Positions 36,091 through 45,549 are shown, counted from the stretch's first letter. The stretch: DNA of 64,000 bases from JACCZH01 sp963729445 (GCA_963729445.1 CAVSNU010000003.1:930001-994000), one strand, 5' to 3'. Notes: generated from the letters alone by a model not told the origin. Numbers and translations are program-made.

Positions 36091-36846
36091 TCACCGCTCG
36101 GCGGTACGTATCCGCGCAACATAGTGATCCTTCTGCGGCATAGAGGATTCCATAACGGCTGCCAGGTATGCCTCCCGGTCGTAGGCAATCCGTCGATGCT
36201 CGAGCTGCCAGCCGTCGCCGCCATCCGTTGCAATCAAGAAACAGGCACGCGCGTCACGGTCGAACGGCAGTCCCACCGAGCCTACACAGCCCAGCGTTCG
36301 ATCTCCAATACGACGCAGGTACGCGTGGTGGATATGGCCGTGCAGCAGGACGTCGGCCCCGGTCTGGTCGAACATCGGCAGAAAGATCTCTTCAGGGGCA
36401 TCGGGCGCGTAGCCCAGATGCGTGCTCGATGGCGTGGCGTGGACGAAGACGAGTTTTTCGCCACTGGGTCCACGCATGGACCATTCGATTGGCAGCCCGG
36501 CCAGGAAGGACACCGTGTCCGGATCGATCCGCTCCGCGTTCCAGCGCAGAACTTCCAAAGTCTTCTCGTCCGGAACCACGGCGGGCACCCATCCCTGCGC
36601 CGGAATCTTGCCCTCGGTCGCGATCTCAACCAACCACTCATCGGCGTTACCGCGCACGAAATCCCATCCGGCGTCCCGTACCCGGTGTAGACACTCATGC
36701 GGGAACAGGCCGCCGCTGGCATAGTCTCCGCCCCCAACCACCCGGTCGAACGGTGCCTGCCGTTCAAGCTCATCAAGCACCACCTGCAGGGCAGGCAGAT
36801 TGCCGTGGATATCAGAGACGAACGCGACTCGCGTGACGGCGGTCAT
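36091..36846 (-). CDS. Calcineurin-like metallophosphoesterase (YfcE/MJ0936 type)
   Basis: About 251 residues from the ATG at 36846. All metal-binding motifs are present: VAFVSDIHGNLPAL (DxH), VVGGGDYASGG (GD), FVRGNADEW (GNxD) and FVHATPSS with LLHGHIHHAYLRRI (H and GHxH). Such proteins hydrolyse phosphodiesters; the physiological substrate is unknown. It lies between gatD and mreD on the same strand, which suggests co-expression with wall genes but does not prove a shared role. Confidence 0.85.
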   Translation of the reverse strand: MTAVTRVAFVSDIHGNLPALQVVLDELERQAPFDRVVGGGDYASGGLFPHECLHRVRDAGWDFVRGNADEWLVEIATEGKIPAQGWVPAVVPDEKTLEVLRWNAERIDPDTVSFLAGLPIEWSMRGPSGEKLVFVHATPSSTHLGYAPDAPEEIFLPMFDQTGADVLLHGHIHHAYLRRIGDRTLGCVGSVGLPFDRDARACFLIATDGGDGWQLEHRRIAYDREAYLAAVMESSMPQKDHYVARIRTAER

Positions 36847-36942
36847 GGTGCACCTGATCCTTCCCGAAGGGGCCAAAGTGACGACGGACTCGACAATCGT
36901 ATGCTGAGCAGCGCGAACGAGCGCGGTTGTCGGAAACACTGA

Positions 36943-36973
36943 CCTGCGTCGCGACGCAATGATGGAAGTGTCC
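36943..36973. repeat. Family B repeat
   Basis: CCTGCGTCGCGACGCAATGA followed by TGGAAGTGTCC, 24 bases before a family A copy. The same pairing of families B and A is seen at 953-1210. Confidence 0.5.
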
Positions 36974-36997
36974 ACCTTGCTCCGGCATTTCTCTCTG

Positions 36998-37072
36998 CGT
37001 ACGGGCGTAATTTATTGCGCCGTCTCCGGCACCAGGACGGCCAGGCAGGGCGCAATAAATTACGCCCGTACG
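36998..37072. repeat. Family A palindromic repeat, copy 3
   Basis: 75 bp between gatD and the phosphoesterase gene. Left end CGTACGGGCGTAATTTATTG, right end AATAAATTACGCCCGTACG. The arms are exact inverted matches except near the centre of each. Confidence 0.8.
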
Positions 37073-37110
37073 GATTCTGGTGACCCTTGCAAACAGCGGA
37101 AACCGAGGGC

Positions 37111-37842
37111 TCAGCGCGCCAGCTTCAATGCCCGCCGGATGACTTGCTCGTGGGCGCGGGTCTCTACCCGGTCGTCGAGCGGCGTCAGATGAGCCGCGCC
37201 GTACTTACGCTCCAGGGCCGCTGAAATCAGCCAGTCAGCCAACACCGGGTTCTTCGGCAGCAACGAGCCGTGGAGGTAGCAGCCGATGGCGTTCTTGTAG
37301 CGGGCGCCCTCGTATCCATCCCGGCCGTTGTTGCCCCGGCCGACCCGCACCTTGCCCAGCGGCTGCACGCCGTCACCAAGATACGTGAGCCCCGAGTGAT
37401 TCTCGAACCCGACCAGGGTACCGAATTGAGGCGCGTCAACCACCACGTTGCCGATGAACCGCTCGCTCCCCGCCTCGCTCGTGACGTCCAGGGCACTGAT
37501 GCCGGGCAAGTCCGCCTCCCCGTGGGGACGGTAGTAGTGACCCAGGAGCTGGTATCCCCCGCAGACGGCCAGCACCGGCACACCGTCCTCGATGGCTGCC
37601 TTCAGGTCGCGCCCCTTGGGGCCAGCGAGATCGGCTGCGACGCTGATTTGCTCGCGGTCCTGGCCACCTCCCCAGAAGAAGAGGTCGATCGCCTCTCCGG
37701 CGATGGGCTCACCAACCCCGATCGTCACGATCTCGGCCGGGATATCCCTCCACTGCGCGCGGTGCGACAGTGCCAGCACGTTGCCGCGGTCGCCGTAGAT
37801 GTTCATTTCGTGGCCGTAGAGCCAGCCGATGCGCAGATCCAT
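37111..37842 (-). CDS. gatD: Lipid II isoglutaminyl synthase, glutamine amidotransferase subunit
   Basis: 243 residues, class I amidotransferase of the CobB/CobQ type. Start MDLRIGWLYGHEMNIYGDRGN is typical of GatD. The nucleophile Cys lies in PVLAVCGGYQLLGHYY and the catalytic His in IGCYLHGSLLPKNP. It supplies ammonia to MurT, which amidates the alpha-carboxyl of D-Glu in lipid II to D-isoglutamine. It starts 20 bases after murT. Confidence 0.94.
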   Translation of the reverse strand: MDLRIGWLYGHEMNIYGDRGNVLALSHRAQWRDIPAEIVTIGVGEPIAGEAIDLFFWGGGQDREQISVAADLAGPKGRDLKAAIEDGVPVLAVCGGYQLLGHYYRPHGEADLPGISALDVTSEAGSERFIGNVVVDAPQFGTLVGFENHSGLTYLGDGVQPLGKVRVGRGNNGRDGYEGARYKNAIGCYLHGSLLPKNPVLADWLISAALERKYGAAHLTPLDDRVETRAHEQVIRRALKLAR

Positions 37843-37862
37843 GCTGGGGGCAGTCCTCGTCG

Positions 37863-39278
37863 TTACTGGCGCCAGAATTGAGGAGCGGCGCCGCGTTCCG
37901 CCAACGCTCTCCGCAACTGTAGCATCGCCGTATACGTCAACAGCACGAAGACGTCATCGCCCTGCGTAAGGCGTTGCGGCAGGGCGTCGAGCACCGCCGG
38001 GAACGAGAGTCCCAGCAAGCTGAGATCCAGTCGCTCGTCCGGCAAGCCGGCGTACTTCATCCGTACCGCCAGGTCCTCACCACGGATACCGGCCGCATAG
38101 ATAGTGCCGCGATGACCACCTTCTGCGAGCGTTTCAAAATCGACGTCCCAGAGCCAGGAGACATCCCGGCCATCGGCGTCCAGGTCGTTAATGCCGATGA
38201 TGACCGGCCCGTTCACGGGTTCCACGGTCAACATGCGTAACACCTCGTTGAACCCGACTGGATTCTTCGAGAGCGCCAGTGTGAGCTTCAGGCCCTGGTA
38301 CTCGATCTTCTCCAGCCGTCCGAAGGCTGCCTCAAACGAGTGGAGGGCTGTCCCGATCATCTCCGCGTCGACGCCCTGTACCGAAGCGGTCGCGACGACC
38401 GCGAGCGCGTTGTAGGCGTTGTAGAGACCGGGCAAGGCAACATCCAGATTCAGGTCCTCGCCCAAGCCAGCGCGCCGGACCGTCATTCGCAGGCGCTCCA
38501 TGCCCTGGAAGGAAATCTCGCGCGCCGCGACATCCAGCTCCGGCCGGCGGTATCCACAGTGCGGGCAGTGGTACGCCCCGAGATGGGAGACGTAGATCGC
38601 GTCGTACTCGAACCGCGTGCCGCAGCGCCGGCAAACCGCGGCGTCGGCGGCGTGCGGCAGCTCCGGAAGTCCATGACCCTCGGTCTCCATACCGAACGTC
38701 ACCACCTGCGCCCGCGTGCCTTCCGCCAGTGCGGCCAGGTTAGGATCGTCGGCATTCACGATCAGGGTTGCGTCGCGATCGAGCGCGGCCACGGCGGGAG
38801 CCCAGTGGCTGGCGATCGTCTCAAGCTCCCCGTAGCGATCGAGCTGGTCACGAAAGAGGTTGAGCAGCAGGAGACAGCGCGGGTTGGTCTGCTGGATCAC
38901 ATCCGGCAGCGCGTTCTCATCACTCTCGATCACACCGATGTCGGCTGGACGGCCGCCGCCGAATGGGGACTGCGCGGCGAATGCGCCAGAAATACCGCGC
39001 ACGAGGTTGGAGCCGGAACGGTTATGCACGACCTGCAAGCCGCTCTCGCGCAACACCCCGGCCAGCATCCTGCTGGTCGTTGTCTTGCCATTCGTGCCGG
39101 CGACCACCGTCACGCCCTGGGGCAGCCGCGACGAGAGTTTCGTCAGGATCCCGGGATCAATGCGCGTCGCGACCAGTCCGGGGAACGCCGTGCCGCCGCC
39201 ACGGCCAACACGGCGAATGGCGCTGCTCAGCGCTTTGCTGGCCGCAACTGCTGCGGTGAGGCGTAAATCGACTGCCAC
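37863..39278 (-). CDS. murT: Lipid II isoglutaminyl synthase, Mur-ligase-like subunit
   Basis: 471 residues. A Mur ligase without the UDP-binding N-terminal domain. P-loop VVAGTNGKTTTSRMLAG; a zinc-ribbon insertion with CRRC and CPHC around residues 210-240, characteristic of MurT; NALAVVATASVQGV; and the C-terminal DUF1727-like domain with LALSKNPVGFNEVLRM and GINDLDADGRDVSWLWDVDF. With GatD it uses ATP and glutamine to amidate lipid II. It lies 12 bases after mreC. Confidence 0.95.
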   Translation of the reverse strand: MAVDLRLTAAVAASKALSSAIRRVGRGGGTAFPGLVATRIDPGILTKLSSRLPQGVTVVAGTNGKTTTSRMLAGVLRESGLQVVHNRSGSNLVRGISGAFAAQSPFGGGRPADIGVIESDENALPDVIQQTNPRCLLLLNLFRDQLDRYGELETIASHWAPAVAALDRDATLIVNADDPNLAALAEGTRAQVVTFGMETEGHGLPELPHAADAAVCRRCGTRFEYDAIYVSHLGAYHCPHCGYRRPELDVAAREISFQGMERLRMTVRRAGLGEDLNLDVALPGLYNAYNALAVVATASVQGVDAEMIGTALHSFEAAFGRLEKIEYQGLKLTLALSKNPVGFNEVLRMLTVEPVNGPVIIGINDLDADGRDVSWLWDVDFETLAEGGHRGTIYAAGIRGEDLAVRMKYAGLPDERLDLSLLGLSFPAVLDALPQRLTQGDDVFVLLTYTAMLQLRRALAERGAAPQFWRQ

Positions 39279-39290
39279 CGGCCCTCCGAA

Positions 39291-40106
39291 TTACTCCGTC
39301 TGCGTGCCGGTGATCACCGTGACCGACTGCAATGTGTCAAAGTCGACGGCCGGAACAACGTCGGCCTGGACCTCGTTCTTGAGCTCGTCGCGCTCAACAC
39401 TGGTGATTTGCCCGATAATCAGCCCGGCGGGAATGCCCGAGGTCAAGCCCGAAGTCACCACAAGCTCCTTCTCGGGGATCTCAGCGTCGGGCGGTATGTG
39501 GCGCATCACCATCCGGCCACCGGCCTGCCAGCGTCCGTAAACTACACCACCGGAACCAGATGCCTGAAGCAGCGCACCAGTTTGAAATGCCGAGTCAACG
39601 ACCAGCAACACTTTCGAGCGGTTGGGGTCGACCTCAATCACCTGTCCTACCAGGAAGTGTGGACTCACCACCGGCATTCCCACGGCAACACCGTGAGCAG
39701 AGCCTCGGTCGATAATCAGGAACTGTTCCCGGCTCTGAGGATCACGGCCAACGACGCCGGCGGTGAGATGGCGCAGCTCCGGATGCGCGTCCTGGAACCC
39801 CAGTTGATCCTCAAGCTGCTGGACGCGCGGCTCCAGCGTCTGTAGCTGTGCGTTGTCCGCCAGGAGTCGTGCGTTCTCGTCTCTCAAGCGCTCGTTCTCA
39901 GCGATCAGTTCGGCATCGCCTACCTTTCGGGACCCTGAGAATCGGCCGCCCAGATCAGATAAGCTCTCACCCACCGGCGCGACGATGCCGCCGAGCGCAC
40001 CCTTGGCGCCGTCGAGTTGATTGCGGCCATCGAGCACGATCAGCGCCAGGCTCACGATGAGGAGCGAGGCCAGCAGGAAGGCGGTCTGGCGTAACGACAA
40101 TGTCAT
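39291..40106 (-). CDS. mreC: Rod shape-determining protein MreC
   Basis: 271 residues. N-terminal membrane helix (TAFLLASLLIVSLALIVLDG), a coiled coil (ELIAENERLRDENARLLADN), then two beta domains with AGVVGRDPQSREQFLIIDRG, GMPVVSPHFLVGQVIEV and SKVLLVVDSAFQTGALLQ. MreC joins the cytoskeleton to the elongation synthase in the periplasmic space. It follows mreB1 and precedes murT. Confidence 0.93.
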   Translation of the reverse strand: MTLSLRQTAFLLASLLIVSLALIVLDGRNQLDGAKGALGGIVAPVGESLSDLGGRFSGSRKVGDAELIAENERLRDENARLLADNAQLQTLEPRVQQLEDQLGFQDAHPELRHLTAGVVGRDPQSREQFLIIDRGSAHGVAVGMPVVSPHFLVGQVIEVDPNRSKVLLVVDSAFQTGALLQASGSGGVVYGRWQAGGRMVMRHIPPDAEIPEKELVVTSGLTSGIPAGLIIGQITSVERDELKNEVQADVVPAVDFDTLQSVTVITGTQTE

Positions 40107-40142
40107 TCGATCAATCGCCCCGCACCTCGTTGCAACATCCGG

Positions 40143-41201
40143 CTACCCTGCGCGACGCAGGTCTTGTCCGCTGGCGAGCGCGCGCTGGTACAGGTGCAAC
40201 GCCTCGGCGACTCGGCCGGTACCGCGTGCAACGCAGGTGAGCGGATCTTCCGAGACGCGAACCGGCATGCGCAGCTCGGTCTGTAGCCGACGATCCAGCC
40301 CCTCAGCAGCGCTCCGCCGCCGGCCAGCGTGATGCCCTGCTCCATGATGTCGGCCACCAGCTCCGGAGGGGTCTCCTCAACACAGGTCTTCACCAGCTCG
40401 ACGATCGTGTTGACCGGCCCGCTAATGGCGTCGCGGATCTCAACCTAGCTCACCTCGACCGATTTGGGCAGTCCGGTCAGCAGGTCGCGCCCGCGCAGCG
40501 TGACGCGCTTTTCCTCTTCCAGCGGATAGGCCGAACCGGCAGCGATCTTGGCGTTCTCGGCCGTGCGCTCGCCGATGACCAGGTTATGGTCGCGTCGAGC
40601 GTACTGGATGATCGCCTCGTCGATCTCGTCGCCGGCGACCCGTGATCGAGTGGTTGACCACGATGCCGCCCAGCGAGATCACCGCCACCTCGGTCGTGCC
40701 GCCGCCGATATCGACGATCATGCTGCCAACCGGCTCGTTGATCGGCAGCCCCGCGCCAATCGCCGCGGCCATGGGCTCTTCGATGGTATACGCCTCGCGC
40801 GCGCCGGCGGAGAGGGCGGCATCTTTGGCGGCCCGCTTCTCAACCTCGGTCACGCCGCAGGGAATGCCGATGACGACGCGCGGGTGGGGCGCCATGATGC
40901 GCTGGAGGTGCACTTTGCGAATGAAGTAGTGGAGCATCATTTCGACCGTGTCGAAGTCGGCGATCACACCGTCTTTCAACGGGCGCACCGCGACGATGGT
41001 ATCGGGCGTCTTGCCGACCATCGCCTTGGCTTCCACGCCGACAGCCATCACCCGCTTGGTACGGGTATCGACGGCGACCACCGACGGCTCGGAGATGACG
41101 ATGCCCTTGCCCCGAACGTAGACGAGGGTGTTGGCGGTTCCCAGGTCAATACCCAGGTCACGACTAAAGAGACCGAAGAAGGCGTTGACAGGTCGGATCA
41201 T
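40143..41201 (-). pseudogene. mreB: Rod shape-determining actin MreB, copy 1, with three lesions
   Basis: The intact frame runs from MIRPVNAFFGLFSRDLGIDL through VDIGGGTTEVAVISLGGIVV. An extra base at 40643 then shifts the frame; after it, VAGDEIDEAIIQYARRDHNL to LTGLPKSVEVS continues. An in-frame TAG (40447-40445) interrupts at the place of a serine, and EIRDAISGPVNTIVELVKTC to ITLAGGGALLRG follows. A missing base near 40299 (GGGG run) causes a final shift, beyond which LDRRLQTELRMPVRVSEDPL and the true C-terminus to 40143 can be read. It sits directly upstream of mreC, the canonical place. An intact copy is at 57434, so real decay is possible, but sequencing error explains the indels equally well. 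Confidence 0.8.
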
Positions 41202-41367
41202 ATGCGCGTTATTCTCATGCTATCGGGAGCCGCGGCTGCGCGAATGGCCATCTTCCGCTGCAAGGTCGTAACCCCGTGGAAATTATCCCAACCAACAGCG
41301 TTGAAGTCTATCATGCTCTGAACGTTCCTCATTCCCGTCGTCAGGCCCATCTGCGCAATTCTAAACA

Positions 41368-41401
41368 GTTGAGACGCCTCCCGTGTGGAAGACGTCTCAA
41401 C
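41368..41401 (-). terminator. Terminator of the LysM/M23 gene
   Basis: GTTGAGACGCCTCCC pairs with GGAAGACGTCTCAAC over 15 positions with two G-U pairs and a 4-base loop. On the minus strand TGTTTAG follows. It separates this gene from mreB1. Confidence 0.7.
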
Positions 41402-41441
41402 GGAGATTTACATTGGCTCGTCTGCTACCTGAGGCGCGTCG

Positions 41442-43094
41442 CTATTCCAGATAGTCCTGCGGGTTCTGGTACACGCCGTCCTTCATGACGATGAAATGCA
41501 GGTGTGAGCCGGTCGATTTACCAGTATTACCCATCGGGCCAAGATACCCGCCCTGCCAGACGACCTGTCCGACTTCGACGTAGGGCTGGTTACCAAGATG
41601 GCCGTACCAGGTCTGGAAGCCGTTGCCGTGGTCGATACCGACGGCATACCCGAGACCGTAGTCGTTCCAGCCGGCAAAGATCACGATCCCGCCGTCGGTC
41701 GCGTTGACCGGAGTCCACTCTTCGTTCGCGATGTCCAGGCCGTTGTGCTCCCCGCTGTACTCCTGTGAGATGAAGCCGTCGGTCGGCCACAGGAAGCTTC
41801 CCGTCGCCGGGTTGAAGGCGCCCTCACCAGCAACGGTGTCGGCATTGAGCTCAGACGGCGCCGCGAGATCCGGCAGGCCGACGCCCGGAACCAGCACCTG
41901 CTGGCCGACCTGCAGCAGCTTCCCATCGCCGAGGTTGTTGAAGCCATAGCCGCGGATGGTTGCCGGGTCCACCCCAAACCGCTCGGCGATCGCCTCGACA
42001 TGGTCGCCCTCCTGTGCCTCGATCAACGCGCCATTCCCCGGCGGGATGATCAGCTTCTGGTCTGGTGCGATCAGCTCCGGCCGCGGCAGGTCGTTGGCCC
42101 ACACCAGCGTCTCCGGCTCAAGGCCGTAGTACGAGGCGATCTCCCACAGGCTATCCCCAGGGCGCACGGTATAGGTATTGACCTTGCCCCAGTCCGAGAT
42201 CACGCCACCCGGAACCATGACCGGCTGCCCGACCTGCAGATTGGGAGCGCCGCCGATCGCATTGGGGGCGAAGTCAGTGATCACCTCGGGCGCGACCCCG
42301 TAGCGGGCTGCGATGGTCGCCAGGGTGTCCGACGCTCCAACGGTATGCAGGATGCCGTCCACCGGAGGAACAATCACCTCTGTGCCGGACGGCAGCTCGG
42401 TCCGTGGATCGGATGCAGCATTTGCCCAGAGCAGGGTCGAAGCGGAGACACCATACTGGTCAGCGATATCGAGCAGCGTCTGGCCGCGGGTGGTCACATA
42501 AGTGACGACGCCAGCGTCCGGCATCTCAACGACCGGCGTGGTCGACGATGCTGAGGGGTCGGGGATCATCGGGTTCTCACCGGCAGCGGCGTTGCCAGCT
42601 GTCTGAGTCGGAACGCTGCCCCCCTGTCCCGGCTGCTGGTCACGGCCGAGCAAGCTGTCGGTGGATGAAGACACGTCCACGATGCCGCTGACGGGCTGCT
42701 CCGGCACATCGGGCTCATTGTCCGAGCCGTCCAGCCAGAAGCCCTTCGACATGACAATCGCGATTACCGCAGCGACAGCCAGGACGTGTGGAATGTAGCG
42801 CGCGGGGGTCCGGTTCTGCCCGACCGACTCGAGGGTCGGCCAGTGCTGCCAGCCGGCGGTCTCCGACTGTGCTCGCCGCTTCACTGCGGCGGTCGACGCA
42901 ATGAGCGCGACCGGGTAGTCGTTGCAACCAGGTCGCCAGGCAAAATCCGGCACGAATGGAGCCGGACGCCGGCCATCGACGGCGGCCACGACTTTCACGG
43001 TTGGGATATCGGCGGTATCTTGCTTCACGAAGGCTTCGTCAGTCTCCGGACGCTTCTCAGGCTTCGTATCTGCGCGATGCTGCTGCTGATCCAA
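41442..43094 (-). CDS. Membrane-anchored LysM / M23 peptidoglycan endopeptidase
   Basis: 550 residues. Cytoplasmic N-terminus of about 100 residues, one membrane helix (PHVLAVAAVIAIVMSKGF), then an extracytoplasmic part. A Ser/Pro/Gln-rich linker is followed by four LysM repeats (VVTYVTTRGQTLLDIADQYG; LHTVGASDTLATIAARYG; VNTYTVRPGDSLWEIASYYG; IEAQEGDHVEAIAERFG) and a C-terminal LytM/M23 domain. Metal ligands look complete: HNGLD, WYGHLG and GSHLHF. Such enzymes cleave peptidoglycan cross-bridges; a complete site suggests an active hydrolase rather than an NlpD/EnvC-type activator. The start is a TTG. Confidence 0.88.
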   Translation of the reverse strand: MDQQQHRADTKPEKRPETDEAFVKQDTADIPTVKVVAAVDGRRPAPFVPDFAWRPGCNDYPVALIASTAAVKRRAQSETAGWQHWPTLESVGQNRTPARYIPHVLAVAAVIAIVMSKGFWLDGSDNEPDVPEQPVSGIVDVSSSTDSLLGRDQQPGQGGSVPTQTAGNAAAGENPMIPDPSASSTTPVVEMPDAGVVTYVTTRGQTLLDIADQYGVSASTLLWANAASDPRTELPSGTEVIVPPVDGILHTVGASDTLATIAARYGVAPEVITDFAPNAIGGAPNLQVGQPVMVPGGVISDWGKVNTYTVRPGDSLWEIASYYGLEPETLVWANDLPRPELIAPDQKLIIPPGNGALIEAQEGDHVEAIAERFGVDPATIRGYGFNNLGDGKLLQVGQQVLVPGVGLPDLAAPSELNADTVAGEGAFNPATGSFLWPTDGFISQEYSGEHNGLDIANEEWTPVNATDGGIVIFAGWNDYGLGYAVGIDHGNGFQTWYGHLGNQPYVEVGQVVWQGGYLGPMGNTGKSTGSHLHFIVMKDGVYQNPQDYLE

Positions 43095-43185
43095 AGGGCT
43101 GCCCCGTTCCTAACCCGGCCCGCCTGCCCAACACCAGGGCGGCAAATCAGTGCAAGAATAATGGCCGTCGATTACGCCAATGGGC

Positions 43186-43193
43186 GTACGTAC
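43186..43193. promoter_or_regulatory. GTACGTAC palindrome upstream of the LysM/M23 gene
   Basis: Context GGGCGTACGTACACTATG, about 90 bases before the gene's start. Same core as at the ftsA and mraZ promoters. Confidence 0.4.
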
Positions 43194-43284
43194 ACTATGT
43201 CGTAGGATAGCACTCGCAAAGTGACAAATCAATTGTTCCCCGATGTCACGCGGAAAACGCCCGCAGAGCGCCATTTCCCCCTCC

Positions 43285-43294
43285 TGTACGTACA
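43285..43294. promoter_or_regulatory. TGTACGTACA palindrome in the divergent region
   Basis: A perfect 10-bp palindrome with a further CGTACA eleven bases away. Confidence 0.4.
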
Positions 43295-43536
43295 TTCTGC
43301 TCGTACATCCCCTGCGGACAGTGACGAACTGTCACAACAAGGGGCGTTTGCGCTCGTGCCGAGCCGGATTCCTCGCGGGATCCTACGCCAACCCGAGGCA
43401 CGTCGTCCTGGGACAGGTCGTCCTGAGCCCCGGCCATCCTGGGCCAACACGTCTCCCGAGCGCAGTCGAGGGATCCTTCACCGTACGCTCAGTGGAACCG
43501 GAGGCGCCGTACACACGGGACAGCAACCATCGTTGT

Positions 43537-43542
43537 TACAAT
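43537..43542 (+). promoter_or_regulatory. Probable -10 element of the aldehyde oxidoreductase gene
   Basis: TACAAT in TTGTTACAATAGATG, 32 bases before the start codon. The context matches the trxA -10. Confidence 0.4.
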
Positions 43543-43573
43543 AGATGCACTGCTTGAGAGGTTATGTTCTGTC

Positions 43574-45481
43574 ATGTTGAGTCACGCTCCGCCAGCCCAC
43601 ACGGCCAGACCGTTCGGCTTCGCCGGGCGTATTCTGCATGTCAACCTCACGACCGGCGCCATCCAGATCGAACGGCCGGACGACGCGTTCTACCGCACCT
43701 ACCTCGGCGGCAGCGCTCTGGGGATGCACTATATCTACCATGAGGTTCCCGCCAGGGCCGACGCACTTGGGCCCGAGAACATTCTGACACTCGCTGTCGG
43801 TCCCCTCGCCGGCACGCCGATCTCCGGCCAGAGCCGGATCGCCGTCAACGCAAAGTCCCCGCTCAGTGGGACAATCGGTGACTCCCAGATGGGCGGCATG
43901 TTTCCGGCCGAGCTCAAATTCGCGGGCTTCGACGCGCTCATCATCAAGGGACAATCCGAACGGCCCGTCTACCTCTGGATCAACAACGGGCAGGCTGAGC
44001 TACGCGATGCGACACATCTGTGGGGTAAGATTACCGGCGACGTTGAAGACCTCATCCGCGAGGAGCTTGGCGACGCGCGCATCGAGATCGCGCAGTGCGG
44101 CACCGCAGGAGAGAAGCTGATCCGCTACGCCGCCATTATCAACATGGCCAACCGTGCCGCCGGGCGAACCGGCATGGGCGCAGTCATGGGCTCAAAGCGA
44201 CTCAAGGCCATCGCCGTGCGTGGAGCGGCCCGACCGGCTGTTCCAATCGCTGACGAGGAGAGTTTTCGACAGCTCATGCAGCCGGGGGTGGCGGGTATCC
44301 AGGCCAGCCCGGCCATGTTGACGCTTCAAACCTACGGCACGGCCGGCATGATCGACACCCGCCAGCTCGCCGGCGAGCTTCCTACCCACAACTGGCAGGA
44401 AAACCGCTTCGCCGGCGCAGGGAAGCTCTCCGGAGAGACGATGAACTCGACGCTGCTCCTGCACAACGACACCTGCTACGCCTGCGCCGTGCGCTGCAAG
44501 CGCGTGGTTGAGCACAAGCCGTATGGTGTCGATGGGCGCTACGGCGGGCCGGAGTTTCAGACAATCGCGACCTTCGGCGCCTACTGCGGTGTCGACCACC
44601 TGCCGTCGATTGCCCTGGCGAATCAGCTCTGCAACCAGCACGGCCTGGACACGATCACGACCGGTGCCGCCATCGCTTTTGCCATGGACTGCTTTATGCA
44701 CCACATTATCAACGGCACGATGACGGACGGTGTTGAGCTGGAATTCGGTGACGCCGACGCGATGCTGTGGGCGCTCGGCAAGATCATCGACCGGGAGGGG
44801 ATCGGCGACACCCTGGCTGAGGGCGTCGACCACGCCGCCGAGGTCTGGGGGAAAGGCGCGCAGGAGCTTGCCGTCACCGTCAAGGGCAACAGCGCCCCGG
44901 CCCACGCTCCACGGGTCAAGCGCTCCCTGGCGCTGATCTACGCCGTCAACCCGTTCGGCCCCGACCACCAGTCCAGCGAGCACGACCCGGCCTACTCAAA
45001 GGCGGCTGGAGTCGAAGAGCGTCGTAGGCTGGCGCTGCTCGGTCTCAACGAACAGCTCGACCCCGCCGACTTGAGCGCTGAAAAGGTGCGCTTCGCCTAC
45101 GAGACGCAGAAGTTCTACAGCCTCCTGGATTCGGCGAGTGTCTGCCAGTTCGTCTACGGCCCATCCTCGCAGCTCTACGGTCCGGACCACCTGGTCCAGG
45201 CCCTCAATGCGGTGACCGGGTGGGATCTCACCCTCTCCGAGCTCCAACAGATCGGCGAGCGGCGACTCAACCTGATGCGGGCCTTCAACGCTCGTGAAGG
45301 CTTCGGTCGTGCCGCCGACACGCTGCCCCGGAAACTCCGCAAAGACGCCGGGGCCGACGACGAGCTGGAGCGTGCCCTCGATACCTACTACGAGCTCGCC
45401 GGCTGGGACCTTCAAACCGGCATCCCGACCACGGAGACGCTGCAGCGGCTCGGTATCCAGAACGTCTCTTCAACTCCATAG
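43574..45481 (+). CDS. aor: Aldehyde:ferredoxin oxidoreductase (tungstopterin enzyme)
   Basis: 635 residues, AOR family. Oxidises aldehydes to acids with ferredoxin, using a tungsten (or molybdenum) bis-pyranopterin and one 4Fe-4S cluster. Seen: GRILHVNLTTGAIQIERPDD at the N-terminus, GTPISGQSRIAVNAKSPLSG, ANRAAGRTGMGAVMGSKRLK (cofactor domain), cluster cysteines CYACAVRC (301, 304, 308) with a fourth in DSASVCQFVYG, and DTITTGAAIAFAMDC. Length is typical. The physiological aldehyde is unknown. An M20 amidohydrolase gene follows after 68 bases and probably shares the transcript. It needs a molybdopterin pathway encoded elsewhere. Confidence 0.93.
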   Translation: MLSHAPPAHTARPFGFAGRILHVNLTTGAIQIERPDDAFYRTYLGGSALGMHYIYHEVPARADALGPENILTLAVGPLAGTPISGQSRIAVNAKSPLSGTIGDSQMGGMFPAELKFAGFDALIIKGQSERPVYLWINNGQAELRDATHLWGKITGDVEDLIREELGDARIEIAQCGTAGEKLIRYAAIINMANRAAGRTGMGAVMGSKRLKAIAVRGAARPAVPIADEESFRQLMQPGVAGIQASPAMLTLQTYGTAGMIDTRQLAGELPTHNWQENRFAGAGKLSGETMNSTLLLHNDTCYACAVRCKRVVEHKPYGVDGRYGGPEFQTIATFGAYCGVDHLPSIALANQLCNQHGLDTITTGAAIAFAMDCFMHHIINGTMTDGVELEFGDADAMLWALGKIIDREGIGDTLAEGVDHAAEVWGKGAQELAVTVKGNSAPAHAPRVKRSLALIYAVNPFGPDHQSSEHDPAYSKAAGVEERRRLALLGLNEQLDPADLSAEKVRFAYETQKFYSLLDSASVCQFVYGPSSQLYGPDHLVQALNAVTGWDLTLSELQQIGERRLNLMRAFNAREGFGRAADTLPRKLRKDAGADDELERALDTYYELAGWDLQTGIPTTETLQRLGIQNVSSTP

Positions 45482-45549
45482 CCCCTCCTCCCGCTTCATG
45501 CTATTCTGCCCGGAAACGAAACCGACAGACGAGCGAAGAGGGGGCTACC

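Larger units (their letters stand above)
43095..43573. other. Divergent 479-bp promoter region
   Basis: No gene supported. It lies between the LysM/M23 gene (-) and the aldehyde oxidoreductase (+). It contains two GTACGTAC palindromes (43186 and 43285), short CGTCCTG-type direct and inverted motifs near 43400-43440, a degenerate family C end near 43450-43495 and a -10-like element at 43537. Confidence 0.6.
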
